From: Dehalococcoidia bacterium
GTDB lineage: Bacteria > Chloroflexota > Dehalococcoidia > Lucifugimonadales > SHYT01
DNA: 64,000 nt
Assembly (NCBI GenBank): GCA_009693055.1
Contig: SHYA01000004.1
Location: forward strand, 106,966 to 170,965
Direction: 5' to 3'
Shown: in pieces, positions 9,369-17,788 of the stretch
Layout of the letters: each line of letters begins with the position of its first letter
Numbering within the stretch: position 1 is the first letter of the stretch
Notes under the pieces: model-generated
What the model was told of the DNA's origin: nothing
What the model saw: only the letters and a program-made list of their open reading frames with translations
Databases searched by the model: none
Made by a program: the position numbers and the translations under genes

Positions 9369-10280
9369 CTACAAGGATTCCTTGAGCCGCCGCTTGACCA
9401 GCTCGGGGATCTGGGAAATCTCCTCGGCAACCAAGATACCCGCCTCTTGCAGGCGCCGGACCTTTTCGGCGGACGAGTCGGCGCGGCCCTCCACAATGGT
9501 GCCTGCGTGACCGAAGCGCATGCCGGGCATCTCGTCCATGAAACGGCCGGCCATGAAAGCGACAATGGGCAAGCGGCGTTTCGCGCCGTTCCCCGACACG
9601 TACGATGCGAGTTGCGCCTCCATTGGGCCGCCCGGCTCGGAGTAGACGACGATGGCCCTGGTTTCCGGGTCGGCTTCGAACAGAGGCATAAGCTCGGCAT
9701 AGGTGCTGCCTATGATGGCGTCGCCGCCGATGCTCACCGCGGTGCTCTGGCCCAAGCCGGCCGCGGTCAACGCGTTGGATATCTCGGTGGTCATTCCACC
9801 GCTGCGGGACATGACGCCAACCGGGCCGGACGTGAAGGCCTTGCGCGCCGCGGCGGCGGCCCCGCCTATGCCGCCCATCTTCGCCTTGCCGGGCGAGATG
9901 ATTCCCAAACAGTTAGGGCCGATGACGCGCGCCTTGTTCATCTCCGCGAACTCGACCATCTGGGCCACCTCGCCGCGCGGAATCCGTTCGGTCACGACGA
10001 CGATGAGCTTGATTCCTGCCTCAACCGCCTCAAAGACCGCGTCGCGAACGAACGCGGGGGGTACGACGACCACTGATCCGTCCACACGCGTCCGCTGAGT
10101 GATCTCGCGGACGGTGTCGTACACCGGAACGCCATAAACGTCACGGCCCTTGCGGCCGGGCGTCACGCCGCCGACAATCTTGGACCCGTAGTCCAGGCAC
10201 TCTCGGACCATGCTTACGGCTTCGCGGCCTGTGATGCCCTGGATAATGAACGTCGTGTCCTTGTCCACGAGGATAGACAC
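9369..10280 (-). CDS. sucD: Succinate/malate-CoA ligase, alpha subunit
   Basis: The alpha subunit carries the CoA-binding domain and the phosphohistidine of the reversible reaction acid + CoA + NTP to acyl-CoA. The 303-residue protein has FIIQGITGREA for CoA binding, GPNCLGIISPG, SRSGGMTTE and the active His258 in GHAG. The expected length is about 290. I chose the GTG at 10278-10280: it follows sucC by two bases and has GGGGAG upstream. In this context malate may be the acid, as in malate-CoA ligase MtkB, because a malyl-CoA-lyase-like gene is adjacent. Citrate or succinate remain possible. Confidence 0.92.
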   Translation of the reverse strand: MSILVDKDTTFIIQGITGREAVSMVRECLDYGSKIVGGVTPGRKGRDVYGVPVYDTVREITQRTRVDGSVVVVPPAFVRDAVFEAVEAGIKLIVVVTERIPRGEVAQMVEFAEMNKARVIGPNCLGIISPGKAKMGGIGGAAAAARKAFTSGPVGVMSRSGGMTTEISNALTAAGLGQSTAVSIGGDAIIGSTYAELMPLFEADPETRAIVVYSEPGGPMEAQLASYVSGNGAKRRLPIVAFMAGRFMDEMPGMRFGHAGTIVEGRADSSAEKVRRLQEAGILVAEEISQIPELVKRRLKESL

Positions 10281-10282
10281 CG

Positions 10283-11503
10283 CTATGCTCCCCGCAACGC
10301 GCCGGCGCTCATTTTCACGACGGCGCGGCGCGCTGCCTCGTCCATGGAAACAGTCCGGTCGCAGTACTCCACACCGTACCGCCGTAGCAGCTTGAAGCCC
10401 TCCCCCTCCCACGAACCGGGGATGCGGAAGATGGCGATCACCTCCGCCGGGTCGCGGCCCGACTCAACTACACCCTTGATGACGCCTCGCGCGACGAGGT
10501 CCACCCGCGTGTTGCTGACGACGTTCATCATCACAGCGACCTTATTTACGCCCTGCTTGGAGAGGATGAGTTTGGTCAGTTCGCATACCTTGCGAACACT
10601 GGGGTTGCCGCCGATCTCGCAGTAGTTTGCGGCGCGGCCCCCGTGCTTGCGCACTGCGTCAAAAAGGGTGAGGCTCCCGCCGCCCGCGCCGATAATGAGG
10701 CCGAGGTCGCCGTCAAACTCGACGACCCGGCCCGCGACGCCCCTGCGGTCCACGGCATCCACTTCGGCGCCCCGGATCTCGAATGCGGTGGGTGGCCTCG
10801 ACTGGCGGGTTTCCTCCTTGCCTATCCCAAGCTCCTCCAGCAACGCCGCCTGGCCGTCCCGTGCCTCATCCTCCATGTCCACGTGGCAGTCAAGGCAAAG
10901 AAAGCTGCCGTCCTCCAACCGCGCCAGCGGGTTGATCTCGGCCAGTGTTAGCCCACGCTGCTGGAACATCCGCACCAGGCGGCTGAGGATAGGGATCAAC
11001 GAGGTCAACTCAGAGCCTGTGATCCCCAGGGAAGTGATGGCTTCTTTGGCTTTGTAGTCAGAGAAGGGGATGATGTTGGAGACGTGCGTCGTGATCAGGT
11101 GGCCTGGGTGTAACTCGGCCACCTCCTCAATGTCTATCCCCCCCATGTCGCTGAAGAGCATGACGGGGCGCTTGGCGAGAGCGTCGTAGATGACGCCGGC
11201 GTAGTATTCTTTCGCGACGGGCGCCCTGCCCTCCACAAGGACACCGCGCGGCGTCTGCCCTTTGATGGTCAGGCCAAAGATCTTGGCCGCTGCGGTCTTC
11301 GCTTCGGCGGGAGAGTTGGCGAACAGCACGCCGCCTGCCTTCATTCTGCCGCCGGTGAGCACCTGTGATTTGAGCACCACGGGCGCCCCAATGCCATTGG
11401 CAATACGCTCTGCGTCCTCGGGGCTCTTCGCTACGTCGCCCTTGGGGAGTGGCAGGCGGTGCTTGCCAAGCAGCACCTTTGCTTCGTACTCATAAAACCG
11501 CAT
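10283..11503 (-). CDS. sucC: Succinate/malate-CoA ligase, beta subunit (ATP-grasp)
   Basis: A 406-residue ATP-grasp subunit that binds nucleotide and partners SucD. Visible elements are the N-terminal EYEAKVLL, the ATP-grasp KSQVLTGGRMKAGGV, the metal-site AEINPLARL and a C-terminal IGAGGGSLTLFDAVRKHGG. The ATG at 11501-11503 starts the family's conserved MRFYEYEAK; a TTG seven codons upstream is less likely. The stop is two bases from the sucD start. SucC/MtkA-type proteins act on succinate or malate, and the neighbouring lyase makes malate worth testing. Confidence 0.93.
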   Translation of the reverse strand: MRFYEYEAKVLLGKHRLPLPKGDVAKSPEDAERIANGIGAPVVLKSQVLTGGRMKAGGVLFANSPAEAKTAAAKIFGLTIKGQTPRGVLVEGRAPVAKEYYAGVIYDALAKRPVMLFSDMGGIDIEEVAELHPGHLITTHVSNIIPFSDYKAKEAITSLGITGSELTSLIPILSRLVRMFQQRGLTLAEINPLARLEDGSFLCLDCHVDMEDEARDGQAALLEELGIGKEETRQSRPPTAFEIRGAEVDAVDRRGVAGRVVEFDGDLGLIIGAGGGSLTLFDAVRKHGGRAANYCEIGGNPSVRKVCELTKLILSKQGVNKVAVMMNVVSNTRVDLVARGVIKGVVESGRDPAEVIAIFRIPGSWEGEGFKLLRRYGVEYCDRTVSMDEAARRAVVKMSAGALRGA

Positions 11504-11566
11504 CGGTTCTCTCGCAGTGTTCAAGCGGCCGGAACAGTTTCAGGCGCTGGTGAGCCCCTGAACAGG

Positions 11567-12595
11567 CTAGCGCACCTGGCCGCTCGTCTCAAGGATGTCG
11601 TAGCCACTTATCGCCTTGGACTTTTGGGCATGCTTTGCCAAATAGGCCGGGTCCACGACGCCAGCCTGCACTCCCTTGGCCAGCAGCATGAGCAGCGCCT
11701 TGATAACCGCCTCGTCGAGAAACTCTCCGGTTTCCGGCTCCATCAAGGCGCCGCCACCATGCTCGTGGTAATACTCAAGCGAGCGCTTGGCCGCCCCAAT
11801 CCGCGCCGAGTTGGGAGTGAAGCACTCGTTCGCAATCTCCGCCTGCTGCGGGTGGATGATCCACGTTCCGTCCATGCCCAGGTTGGCCGCCTCTATGTTC
11901 TTCTGGCGGAGCTCCTCGCGGATGCGACGGGATTCCTCCTCAGGCATGTCCTTGCGGCTGATGGTGAGATAGGCGTTATCCACGGCGTGAAGTCCCGCCG
12001 CCTTGGCGGCCACCACCACAGCTTGCTTCACGTAGTGGAAGTTCTTGTTCTGATCTTTCACCATTTCGTGTACGCCGATGCTGGCGACGAAGTCTGCGAT
12101 GCCGAAGACGAGGCCTGCCATGCGTGGCGAAGCAGTGGCGATCTTGTAGGCGTTCACTATCGCCAAGGGCGACTCAATAAGCGCCTCAATCTGCACCCGG
12201 GTCTTCCATCCCCCCTGCTGTTCGAGGGTGTCAAGCAGACGCGAGAGGTAAACGATGTCTTCCGGCTCGTTGCACTTAGGGAGGATGATGCCGTGGAAGC
12301 GGTCAGGCGCCCCCAGCATGATCGCTTCAATGTCGCCAAGGAAAAATGGGGAGCGAGTGTTGTTGGGGCGGATGGTGACCACCTTGCGGCCGAAGTCCAC
12401 CGTATTCAGCGCCTCAACCATTGTTTTGCGAGAAGCCTCACCCTTGAACTCGTAGGGGCAGGCGTCTTCAAAGTCCGCCATCACCTCGTCCACAGCGGCT
12501 CTGGCGGCGTTCTCGTGCATCCGCATGCTATGGGATGGATAGGTTAGCTCTGTTCGGGGGATGATGAGGCGTTTGCCCCCCTCAAGGACGAACAT
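11567..12595 (-). CDS. HpcH/HpaI-family lyase, malyl-CoA-lyase-like
   Basis: A 342-residue TIM-barrel C-C lyase of the citrate-lyase-beta/malyl-CoA-lyase family. Family features are the metal-ligand region ADFEDACP (about 40-47), TIRPNN, ALIESPLAI (with the second metal-binding Glu), ATASPRMAGLVFGIADF and the C-terminal GTWIIHPQQAEIA. Members split malyl-CoA or methylmalyl-CoA into glyoxylate plus acetyl-CoA or propionyl-CoA. The ATG has GGAGGAAGG upstream. Sitting between the CoA-ligase and the enoyl-CoA reductase, it supports a glyoxylate/propionyl-CoA route. Citramalyl-CoA or citryl-CoA cleavage are alternatives. Confidence 0.87.
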   Translation of the reverse strand: MFVLEGGKRLIIPRTELTYPSHSMRMHENAARAAVDEVMADFEDACPYEFKGEASRKTMVEALNTVDFGRKVVTIRPNNTRSPFFLGDIEAIMLGAPDRFHGIILPKCNEPEDIVYLSRLLDTLEQQGGWKTRVQIEALIESPLAIVNAYKIATASPRMAGLVFGIADFVASIGVHEMVKDQNKNFHYVKQAVVVAAKAAGLHAVDNAYLTISRKDMPEEESRRIREELRQKNIEAANLGMDGTWIIHPQQAEIANECFTPNSARIGAAKRSLEYYHEHGGGALMEPETGEFLDEAVIKALLMLLAKGVQAGVVDPAYLAKHAQKSKAISGYDILETSGQVR

Positions 12596-12756
12596 CCGGT
12601 CCCTTCCTCCAGACGGTTTTGTTGTGCCGCCGCTAACTTCTTTGAAAGCGTGCGGTCCCAGAAAGGCGAAAGCGCGGTTCAGAGCCTGGCAAGGCGCTTT
12701 CCCATAGACAGATTGTACCTCAAACCAATCGCCATTCCCCGCGTCTATAGGCTGTT

Positions 12757-13824
12757 CTACTGGGGGAGCAACACCACCTTGCCGATCGCCTCGTCGTCCT
12801 CGATGATGCGGTACGCTTCCGCGGCGCGGCTCATGGGCACGACCTTGTGGATCAGGGGCCTGATGTGCCCCTCTTCCACCATCTTCATCGCTTGCCGGAG
12901 CTCGTCCACCGTGCCCAGTGTGGAGCCGATGAGCTGCACCTGGCGGAAGAAGACGTGCCGCAGGTCAACCGGGGCCTCAAAGCCGCTTGTTGCGCCGGAG
13001 ATCACGACTTTGCCACCCCACCTGGCCAGCCGCAGGCTGGTGGCCATGGTGGCCCGGCCTGGGTGCTCAAAGACGATGTCCACGCCGCGCGGCCCGACGA
13101 TGTTCCGGACCTCCTCGCGGATGTCTTGGGTTTTGCGGTTGATTACGTACTCGGCTCCAAGCTCCCTGCATCGGGCGAGCTTCTGGTCGTCGGAGGCCAC
13201 CGCAATGGCGTGGGCGCGGAAGAGCCTACAGATCTGGATCGCCATGGAGCCGATGCCGCCCGCAGCGCCCCAGATGAGTACGTAGTCGCCAGGCCGTATG
13301 CCGCCCTTGGTGACCAACTGCCGCCAGGCGGTCACCAGCACCAGCGGAAGCGAGGCTGCCTCCTCCCAGGTGATGTTCTTCGGCTTGGGAAGCAGGTTGT
13401 CCTGATGGATCTTGGCAAACTGGGCGTGGGAGCCTTCCATCGGGGCGTTGTCAAAGCCCCAAATCATGTGCTCTTGGCCCACCGGGTTTCCCATCGCGGG
13501 AATGCCGCAGTGGTTTAGCACCTCGTCGCCAACCTTGACCTTGGTGACTTCCGAACCGACCTCGCGCACGATCCCCGCGAAGTCGCTGCCGAAGATGTGG
13601 GGAAGCGCCACCTGGAGAGGAGTGCCACGGCGCGCCCAAACATCGTTGTAGTTGGATCCGGCAGCCTTGACCTCCACCACCGCCTCGTTCGGGCCGGCTT
13701 TCGGGGTGGGCACGTCCTTCCACAGGACGACTTCAGACCCGCCGTACTGCTCCATCACGGCAGCCTTCATCGTCTCAGGGAGCCGGTTGTTCGTGGTGTG
13801 GGAGGTTGACTTGGCCTGGGTCAC
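12757..13824 (-). CDS. Zinc-type MDR enoyl-CoA reductase, acryloyl-CoA-reductase/crotonyl-CoA-carboxylase-like
   Basis: A 355-residue NAD(P)H-dependent medium-chain reductase. Hallmarks of the crotonyl-CoA carboxylase/reductase (CCR) branch are NYNDVWA (58-64), IWGFD (121-125), LPKPKNITWEEAASLP, the cofactor loop WGAAGGIGS and VFEHPGRATM. In CCR the CO2 pocket uses Asn81, Phe170, Glu171 and His365 (Kitasatospora numbering). Here Asn60 and Phe124 persist, but Glu is replaced by Asp125 and His by Thr302 (LIGST). It also lacks the longer CCR N-terminus. A non-carboxylating acryloyl-CoA or related enoyl-CoA reductase is therefore more likely than a true CCR. Start: GTG with AGGAGG six bases upstream. 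Confidence 0.85.
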   Translation of the reverse strand: MTQAKSTSHTTNNRLPETMKAAVMEQYGGSEVVLWKDVPTPKAGPNEAVVEVKAAGSNYNDVWARRGTPLQVALPHIFGSDFAGIVREVGSEVTKVKVGDEVLNHCGIPAMGNPVGQEHMIWGFDNAPMEGSHAQFAKIHQDNLLPKPKNITWEEAASLPLVLVTAWRQLVTKGGIRPGDYVLIWGAAGGIGSMAIQICRLFRAHAIAVASDDQKLARCRELGAEYVINRKTQDIREEVRNIVGPRGVDIVFEHPGRATMATSLRLARWGGKVVISGATSGFEAPVDLRHVFFRQVQLIGSTLGTVDELRQAMKMVEEGHIRPLIHKVVPMSRAAEAYRIIEDDEAIGKVVLLPQ

Positions 13825-13931
13825 GCTGCGCCTCCTAGAAGCCTCTCCGAGATACAGGCTGAGCTTTTTGCACAGGCGCGTGTCGCGGGATGGGTAATGC
13901 CTCTCACGCGCGACGACATTACACCATTGTA

Positions 13932-13941
13932 CACATATGTG
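13932..13941. promoter_or_regulatory. Palindrome overlapping a possible promoter upstream of the MDR gene
   Basis: CACATATGTG is a perfect 10-base palindrome in an AT-rich patch about 110 bases upstream of the minus-strand GTG at 13824. On that strand a TACAAT -10-like element follows immediately. It could be an operator over a promoter, but the -35 match is poor and there is only one copy. Confidence 0.3.
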
Positions 13942-14008
13942 CAAGTAAAACGGCCGTAATATGTCAGACCAAGTGTTCAGTCTCTCGCCCCGAGGTGACG
14001 GCTGGCGC

Positions 14009-15256
14009 CTAGAGGACCTTCGCTCCCTGGAGCTTCTTGATCTGCTCCGGGCTCAAGCCGGCTACCTGGGTGTAGATGAGGTCGTTGTCGGCGCCCGCGG
14101 GTGCGGGGCCGCGCCAGATCTTGCCTGGCGTTGCTGACATCTTGGGGTACGCGCCCGCGCCCTTTACCGTCGTCTTCAGCGATTCGTCAAACCACTCGAC
14201 GTGGAGGCCACGCGCGGCGTAGTGCGGGTCCTCCGCAATGTCCTGCCCGTTCATGATCTTGGAACACGCAACGCCCTTCTCGTTCATCATCAGCACCACC
14301 TCTATGCACACCCGCTGGTTTACCCAGGAGCGCAGCAGGTGGTCGAACTCGCGGCCCTCCGGCGAGTCCGGTTCCCGGTGCGCCTTTGCCCAGCGCGCGG
14401 GGTCTTCACCTAGCACCTCGCAGACGGCGTCAAACTGAGCCTGGTCGGTCGCCGAGATGACGGTCCAACCATCCAGCGCCTCGTACGAGTCGTACGGCTG
14501 CGTGGTCGTGGTGACGTCACGATTGCCCCTGCGCTTGAGCACAACGCCATCGTTATGGTAGATGGCCGCGACGGCGCCGCTATGCCGTTGAATGACCTCA
14601 AACTGCGGGATGTCCAGCACCTGGCCCTCTCCCGTCTTCTGCGCGTGGATGTACGCCGCCAGCGTTGCCGCAAGGGTGTGGAGCGCGGTGATGAAGTCGC
14701 CGAACCAGGGCGCCGTCCGGATGGGCGGCCTGGGCTCCGGCAGCCCCGTCAGGGACATCAGCCCGCCGTACGCCTGCGCAATGGCATCGTACGACGGCCT
14801 TCCAAGATAGTCGCGATGGCCTGTCTGGCCGTAGCCGGACACGTGCACGATCACCATCTTGGGGTTGCGCTTGAGCACTGCCTCGTCCGTGACCCCCCAC
14901 TTGCCAAGGGTTCCGGGCTTTGAACTCTCCATCCAAATGTCAAAGTGCGGAACGAGCTTGTCCAGGAAGAGGTCGCGCCCCTCCGGCGTGCTGAGGTCAA
15001 GGGTGATGAAGTACTCGTTGTGGCGCTCGCCGGTCCAGTCGGCGCTCACGGGTTTTCCCTCAGGGGTCTTGAACTTGTAGCCGGTGGCGCGCCACGGGTC
15101 GCCCTCGCCCGGCCGCTCCAGGTTCACAATCGTGGCGCCGTGCTCGCCCGCCATCACCGGCGCAAACGGCTCCGCGATGTAGACGCCGTTGGTAACAATA
15201 CGCAGCCCCTTGAGTGCGCCGAACTGCTCAGGGATGGTGAACGGCTTCTTTTGCAT
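14009..15256 (-). CDS. CaiB/BaiF family (type III) CoA-transferase, catalytic-type
   Basis: A 415-residue type III CoA-transferase, moving CoA between acyl-CoA and a carboxylate through an aspartyl-CoA intermediate. The catalytic Asp is Asp157 in LGRPSYDAIAQAYGG. The N-terminal GALKGLRIV and the middle DLSTPEGRDLF are also typical. Start: ATG after GAGGAGAG. It lies 68 bases downstream of a paralogue that lacks the Asp, suggesting one heteromeric enzyme like succinyl-CoA:malate or benzylsuccinate CoA-transferases. In the context of the mutase and malyl-CoA-lyase-like genes, succinyl-CoA:malate transfer is a good candidate, but inferred. Confidence 0.92.
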   Translation of the reverse strand: MQKKPFTIPEQFGALKGLRIVTNGVYIAEPFAPVMAGEHGATIVNLERPGEGDPWRATGYKFKTPEGKPVSADWTGERHNEYFITLDLSTPEGRDLFLDKLVPHFDIWMESSKPGTLGKWGVTDEAVLKRNPKMVIVHVSGYGQTGHRDYLGRPSYDAIAQAYGGLMSLTGLPEPRPPIRTAPWFGDFITALHTLAATLAAYIHAQKTGEGQVLDIPQFEVIQRHSGAVAAIYHNDGVVLKRRGNRDVTTTTQPYDSYEALDGWTVISATDQAQFDAVCEVLGEDPARWAKAHREPDSPEGREFDHLLRSWVNQRVCIEVVLMMNEKGVACSKIMNGQDIAEDPHYAARGLHVEWFDESLKTTVKGAGAYPKMSATPGKIWRGPAPAGADNDLIYTQVAGLSPEQIKKLQGAKVL

Positions 15257-15324
15257 CGTGCGTCTCTCCTCTTGGCGCGACCCCGAACCGCCGCAAGCGT
15301 CCTGGAGTTGCCGTGCCGTTACGC

Positions 15325-16569
15325 TTAGATGACCTTTTTCGTTCTGAGCTCTTTCAGCTTGGCTGCGCTCAGGCCGACCAGCCGGGTATACACCGTGTCG
15401 TTGTCGTGTCCGACGCCAACGGACCCCCGCCAGATTTTCCCTGGCGTCTTAGAGAACCACGGCACGGGCCGCACGCCTTTGACCTTGCCCACCTGCTCGT
15501 CATCCCACTCCTCGTGGATCTTCCGTTCAACGAAGTGCGGGTCTTGGGCGGCCTGCTTGGGGTCGTTGACCGGGCCGCAAGGGATCGTGGCCTCGTTCAA
15601 TGTCCGTACGACCTCGGCGACGGTGCGCTGGCCCACCCACTTGCGCAGGACGCCGTCAAACTCCAGCCCGACCGGCGAGTTGGGGTTGGAGAACGCCCCG
15701 CTCAACCTCTCGTCGTTGGGGTCGAGTCCAAGCAGCGTCAGCGTGCGCCTGAAGATGGGGACCGAGATGGCCGCGATGAACACCCATCCATCCGTAGCCA
15801 TGAAGGTGTCGTACGGCTGGAATTGGCCCGCCTTGTTGCCCGTGCGCTCCCGGATGGCGCCGTCTACAAACCACATCGGCATGGTGCCGGATGTGATCTT
15901 GTTGATGCACTCAAACTCCGCGATGTCTATCACCTGGCCCTTGCCGGTCTGCTGGGCCCAGATGTACGCCGCCAGCGAGCTCCAGAATGCGTACAGGGCC
16001 ACAATCTTATCGCCGCCGTGGACCGGCGCGGCAACGGGAGTCGCGTCCGGCTGGCCTGTCGTATACATCAGGCCGCCGAAGGCCAGGTTGACCAGGGAGG
16101 AGCTGGAGCGCTGGAGATAGTCCGGATCACCCGTCTGTCCAAACGGCGAGACGTGCGTGATGATGATCCGGGGATTCTGGGCGAGCACGGCTGCATCCGT
16201 GATGCCCCAGGCCGGATAGGTACCCGGCTTGGAGTTTTCCATCCAGATGTCGCACTGGGGGATCAGGTCGTTGAGGAACACCTCACGCCCCTCCGGCTTG
16301 GCCAGGTCAAGCGTGATGTAGAAGGCGTTGCGGCGGTCATGGACCCAGTGCGCGTTGACCTGGCCGCCAGTGCGAGTTTTCCAGGTGTACTCCTCGCGCC
16401 GCCAGGGGTCTCCCGCGCCGGGCGCCTCCACCTGGATCACCTCGGCGCCAAAGTCGGCCGCCAGGTGCGCCGCGTACGGCTGCGTGATCTTGGTGCCGGT
16501 GGAGAGGATGCGCAAACCCCTCAATGCGCCAAACTGCTCAGGTAGGATGCTGGGCGCTCTGTCCGACAT
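15325..16569 (-). CDS. CaiB/BaiF family protein lacking the catalytic Asp
   Basis: A 414-residue paralogue of the downstream protein with the same fold markers (GALRGLRIL, DLAKPEGREVF, FGQTGDPDY). Where the neighbour has RPSYD, this protein has RSSSS, placing Ser158 at the catalytic Asp position. The gap-free 16-residue local alignment between YL and GG makes the substitution clear. Such partners occur in heteromeric type III transferases such as BbsEF, where only one subunit carries the Asp. Start: ATG after GGGGAGGAG. It is the first gene of the pair. It could also be an inactive homomer or use another residue. Confidence 0.88.
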   Translation of the reverse strand: MSDRAPSILPEQFGALRGLRILSTGTKITQPYAAHLAADFGAEVIQVEAPGAGDPWRREEYTWKTRTGGQVNAHWVHDRRNAFYITLDLAKPEGREVFLNDLIPQCDIWMENSKPGTYPAWGITDAAVLAQNPRIIITHVSPFGQTGDPDYLQRSSSSLVNLAFGGLMYTTGQPDATPVAAPVHGGDKIVALYAFWSSLAAYIWAQQTGKGQVIDIAEFECINKITSGTMPMWFVDGAIRERTGNKAGQFQPYDTFMATDGWVFIAAISVPIFRRTLTLLGLDPNDERLSGAFSNPNSPVGLEFDGVLRKWVGQRTVAEVVRTLNEATIPCGPVNDPKQAAQDPHFVERKIHEEWDDEQVGKVKGVRPVPWFSKTPGKIWRGSVGVGHDNDTVYTRLVGLSAAKLKELRTKKVI

Positions 16570-16652
16570 AGCTCCTCCCCCTCATGCATGAAGTCCTTAG
16601 CCTAAACCGCGTGCCATTATACCCGCATCGCTCAAGGTGCATCTTCTCTCCG

Positions 16653-17732
16653 CTACGTCCTCGCCAGCAGCGCCTCGCAGAAGCGCGCTGCGTTCACCAG
16701 GTCGGGGATGTGCACAAACTCGCGCGCGGTGTGCATCGCCTGCGTGGACATGCCCACAACAACGCAGCGGATTCCCTGGCCACTGAACACGTTGGCGTCC
16801 GTCCCGCCTCCCGTGGGGCCAAGCTCCGCCTCCAGGCTCAGCCCGGCCAGCACCTGGCTCGCGCGGCTCACCAGCGGGTCGTCGGCGCCCAGTGAGTAGC
16901 CTGGGAAGTCTACCTCAAGCTCCTCGTGGATTTGCGCGTCTGGGTACTTACCACGGACCTCCGCAAACGTGTCCAGCACCTGCTGGCGCACGCGGTCCAG
17001 CGTCTTAGGGTTGCGGCTGCGGAACTCGCCAAGGATGGAGGCCTTTTCCGGCACCGCGTTTCGCACCGACCCGCCGGTGATGTTGCCGATGTTGAACGTC
17101 GTCTCCGGGTCCAGGCGTCCCTGCGGGAGCCTGGTGATCAGCTCGGCGGCTATGCGGATGGCGGAGAGGCCCTTCTCTGGCTCCACGCCGGCGTGCGCCG
17201 ACCTCCCCGTAACGTGGACCGTGAGCCGGACGTAGGTAGGGCTGGCGATGGTGACCTTCGTAACGGGGCCGTTTCCATCAAACACCACGGCTTCTTTGGC
17301 GTGAACCAGTGTAAAGTCCAAGTTGCGCGCACCAAGCAGCCCCACCTCTTCGCCCTTGGTCAGCACCACCTGGACTGGGAAGCGCCGAGCGCGGCTCTCC
17401 TTAGCGGACGTCAGCGCCTCCAAGATGGCCGCGATGCCCGCCTTGCAGTCGCCGCCAAGGATGGTGGTACCGTCGGAGGTTATCGTGTCGCCGTTCACCT
17501 GCGGCTTGATCCCTCGCCCAGGCTCCACCGTGTCCATGTGGGCCGAGAGCATGAGCGGCGATTCGCCCGGCTCCGACGCGATGAGGTTGCCGTACTTGTC
17601 ACGGGCCACCGTGAACCCGAGCGCGGTAAGGCGCCGCTGGAGGTCCTGGGCGACCGCCTCCTCTTCCCCCGAGGGGCTGTCAATCTTGACCAGCTCGCAA
17701 AAGGTGTTGACCAGCCGCTGCCGATTAATCAT
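16653..17732 (-). CDS. M20-family metallopeptidase, PepT-like
   Basis: A 359-residue two-zinc aminopeptidase or deacylase of the M20 family, most like tripeptidase PepT-type proteins. Metal ligands and catalytic residues are visible: His65 and Asp67 in SAHMDTV, bridging Asp95 in GGDCKAG, the Glu128-Glu129 pair in KGEEVG, Asp152 in VFDG, and a C-terminal His in AMHTAREF. It is cytoplasmic, with no signal peptide. Start: ATG preceded by AGGTGAG at six bases. It is upstream of the CaiB pair on the same strand but separated by 83 bases and preceded by its own possible promoter, so membership of the acyl-CoA operon is uncertain. Confidence 0.9.
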   Translation of the reverse strand: MINRQRLVNTFCELVKIDSPSGEEEAVAQDLQRRLTALGFTVARDKYGNLIASEPGESPLMLSAHMDTVEPGRGIKPQVNGDTITSDGTTILGGDCKAGIAAILEALTSAKESRARRFPVQVVLTKGEEVGLLGARNLDFTLVHAKEAVVFDGNGPVTKVTIASPTYVRLTVHVTGRSAHAGVEPEKGLSAIRIAAELITRLPQGRLDPETTFNIGNITGGSVRNAVPEKASILGEFRSRNPKTLDRVRQQVLDTFAEVRGKYPDAQIHEELEVDFPGYSLGADDPLVSRASQVLAGLSLEAELGPTGGGTDANVFSGQGIRCVVVGMSTQAMHTAREFVHIPDLVNAARFCEALLART

Positions 17733-17782
17733 GCCTGCTCACCTTCAGTCGTCATTAGGGACTCAACAGTCTCCCGCGCCAA

Positions 17783-17788
17783 ATTATA
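17783..17788 (-). promoter_or_regulatory. Possible -10 element of the M20 peptidase gene
   Basis: On the minus strand a perfect TATAAT lies about 50 bases upstream of the peptidase ATG. No good -35 hexamer stands at 16-18 bases, so this is only a candidate. The remaining stretch up to the glutaredoxin gene (17790-18170) holds no gene I can support. Confidence 0.35.

Noticed and set aside
12757..13824. True crotonyl-CoA carboxylase/reductase
   Set aside because: Two of four CO2-pocket residues differ and the N-terminal extension is missing.
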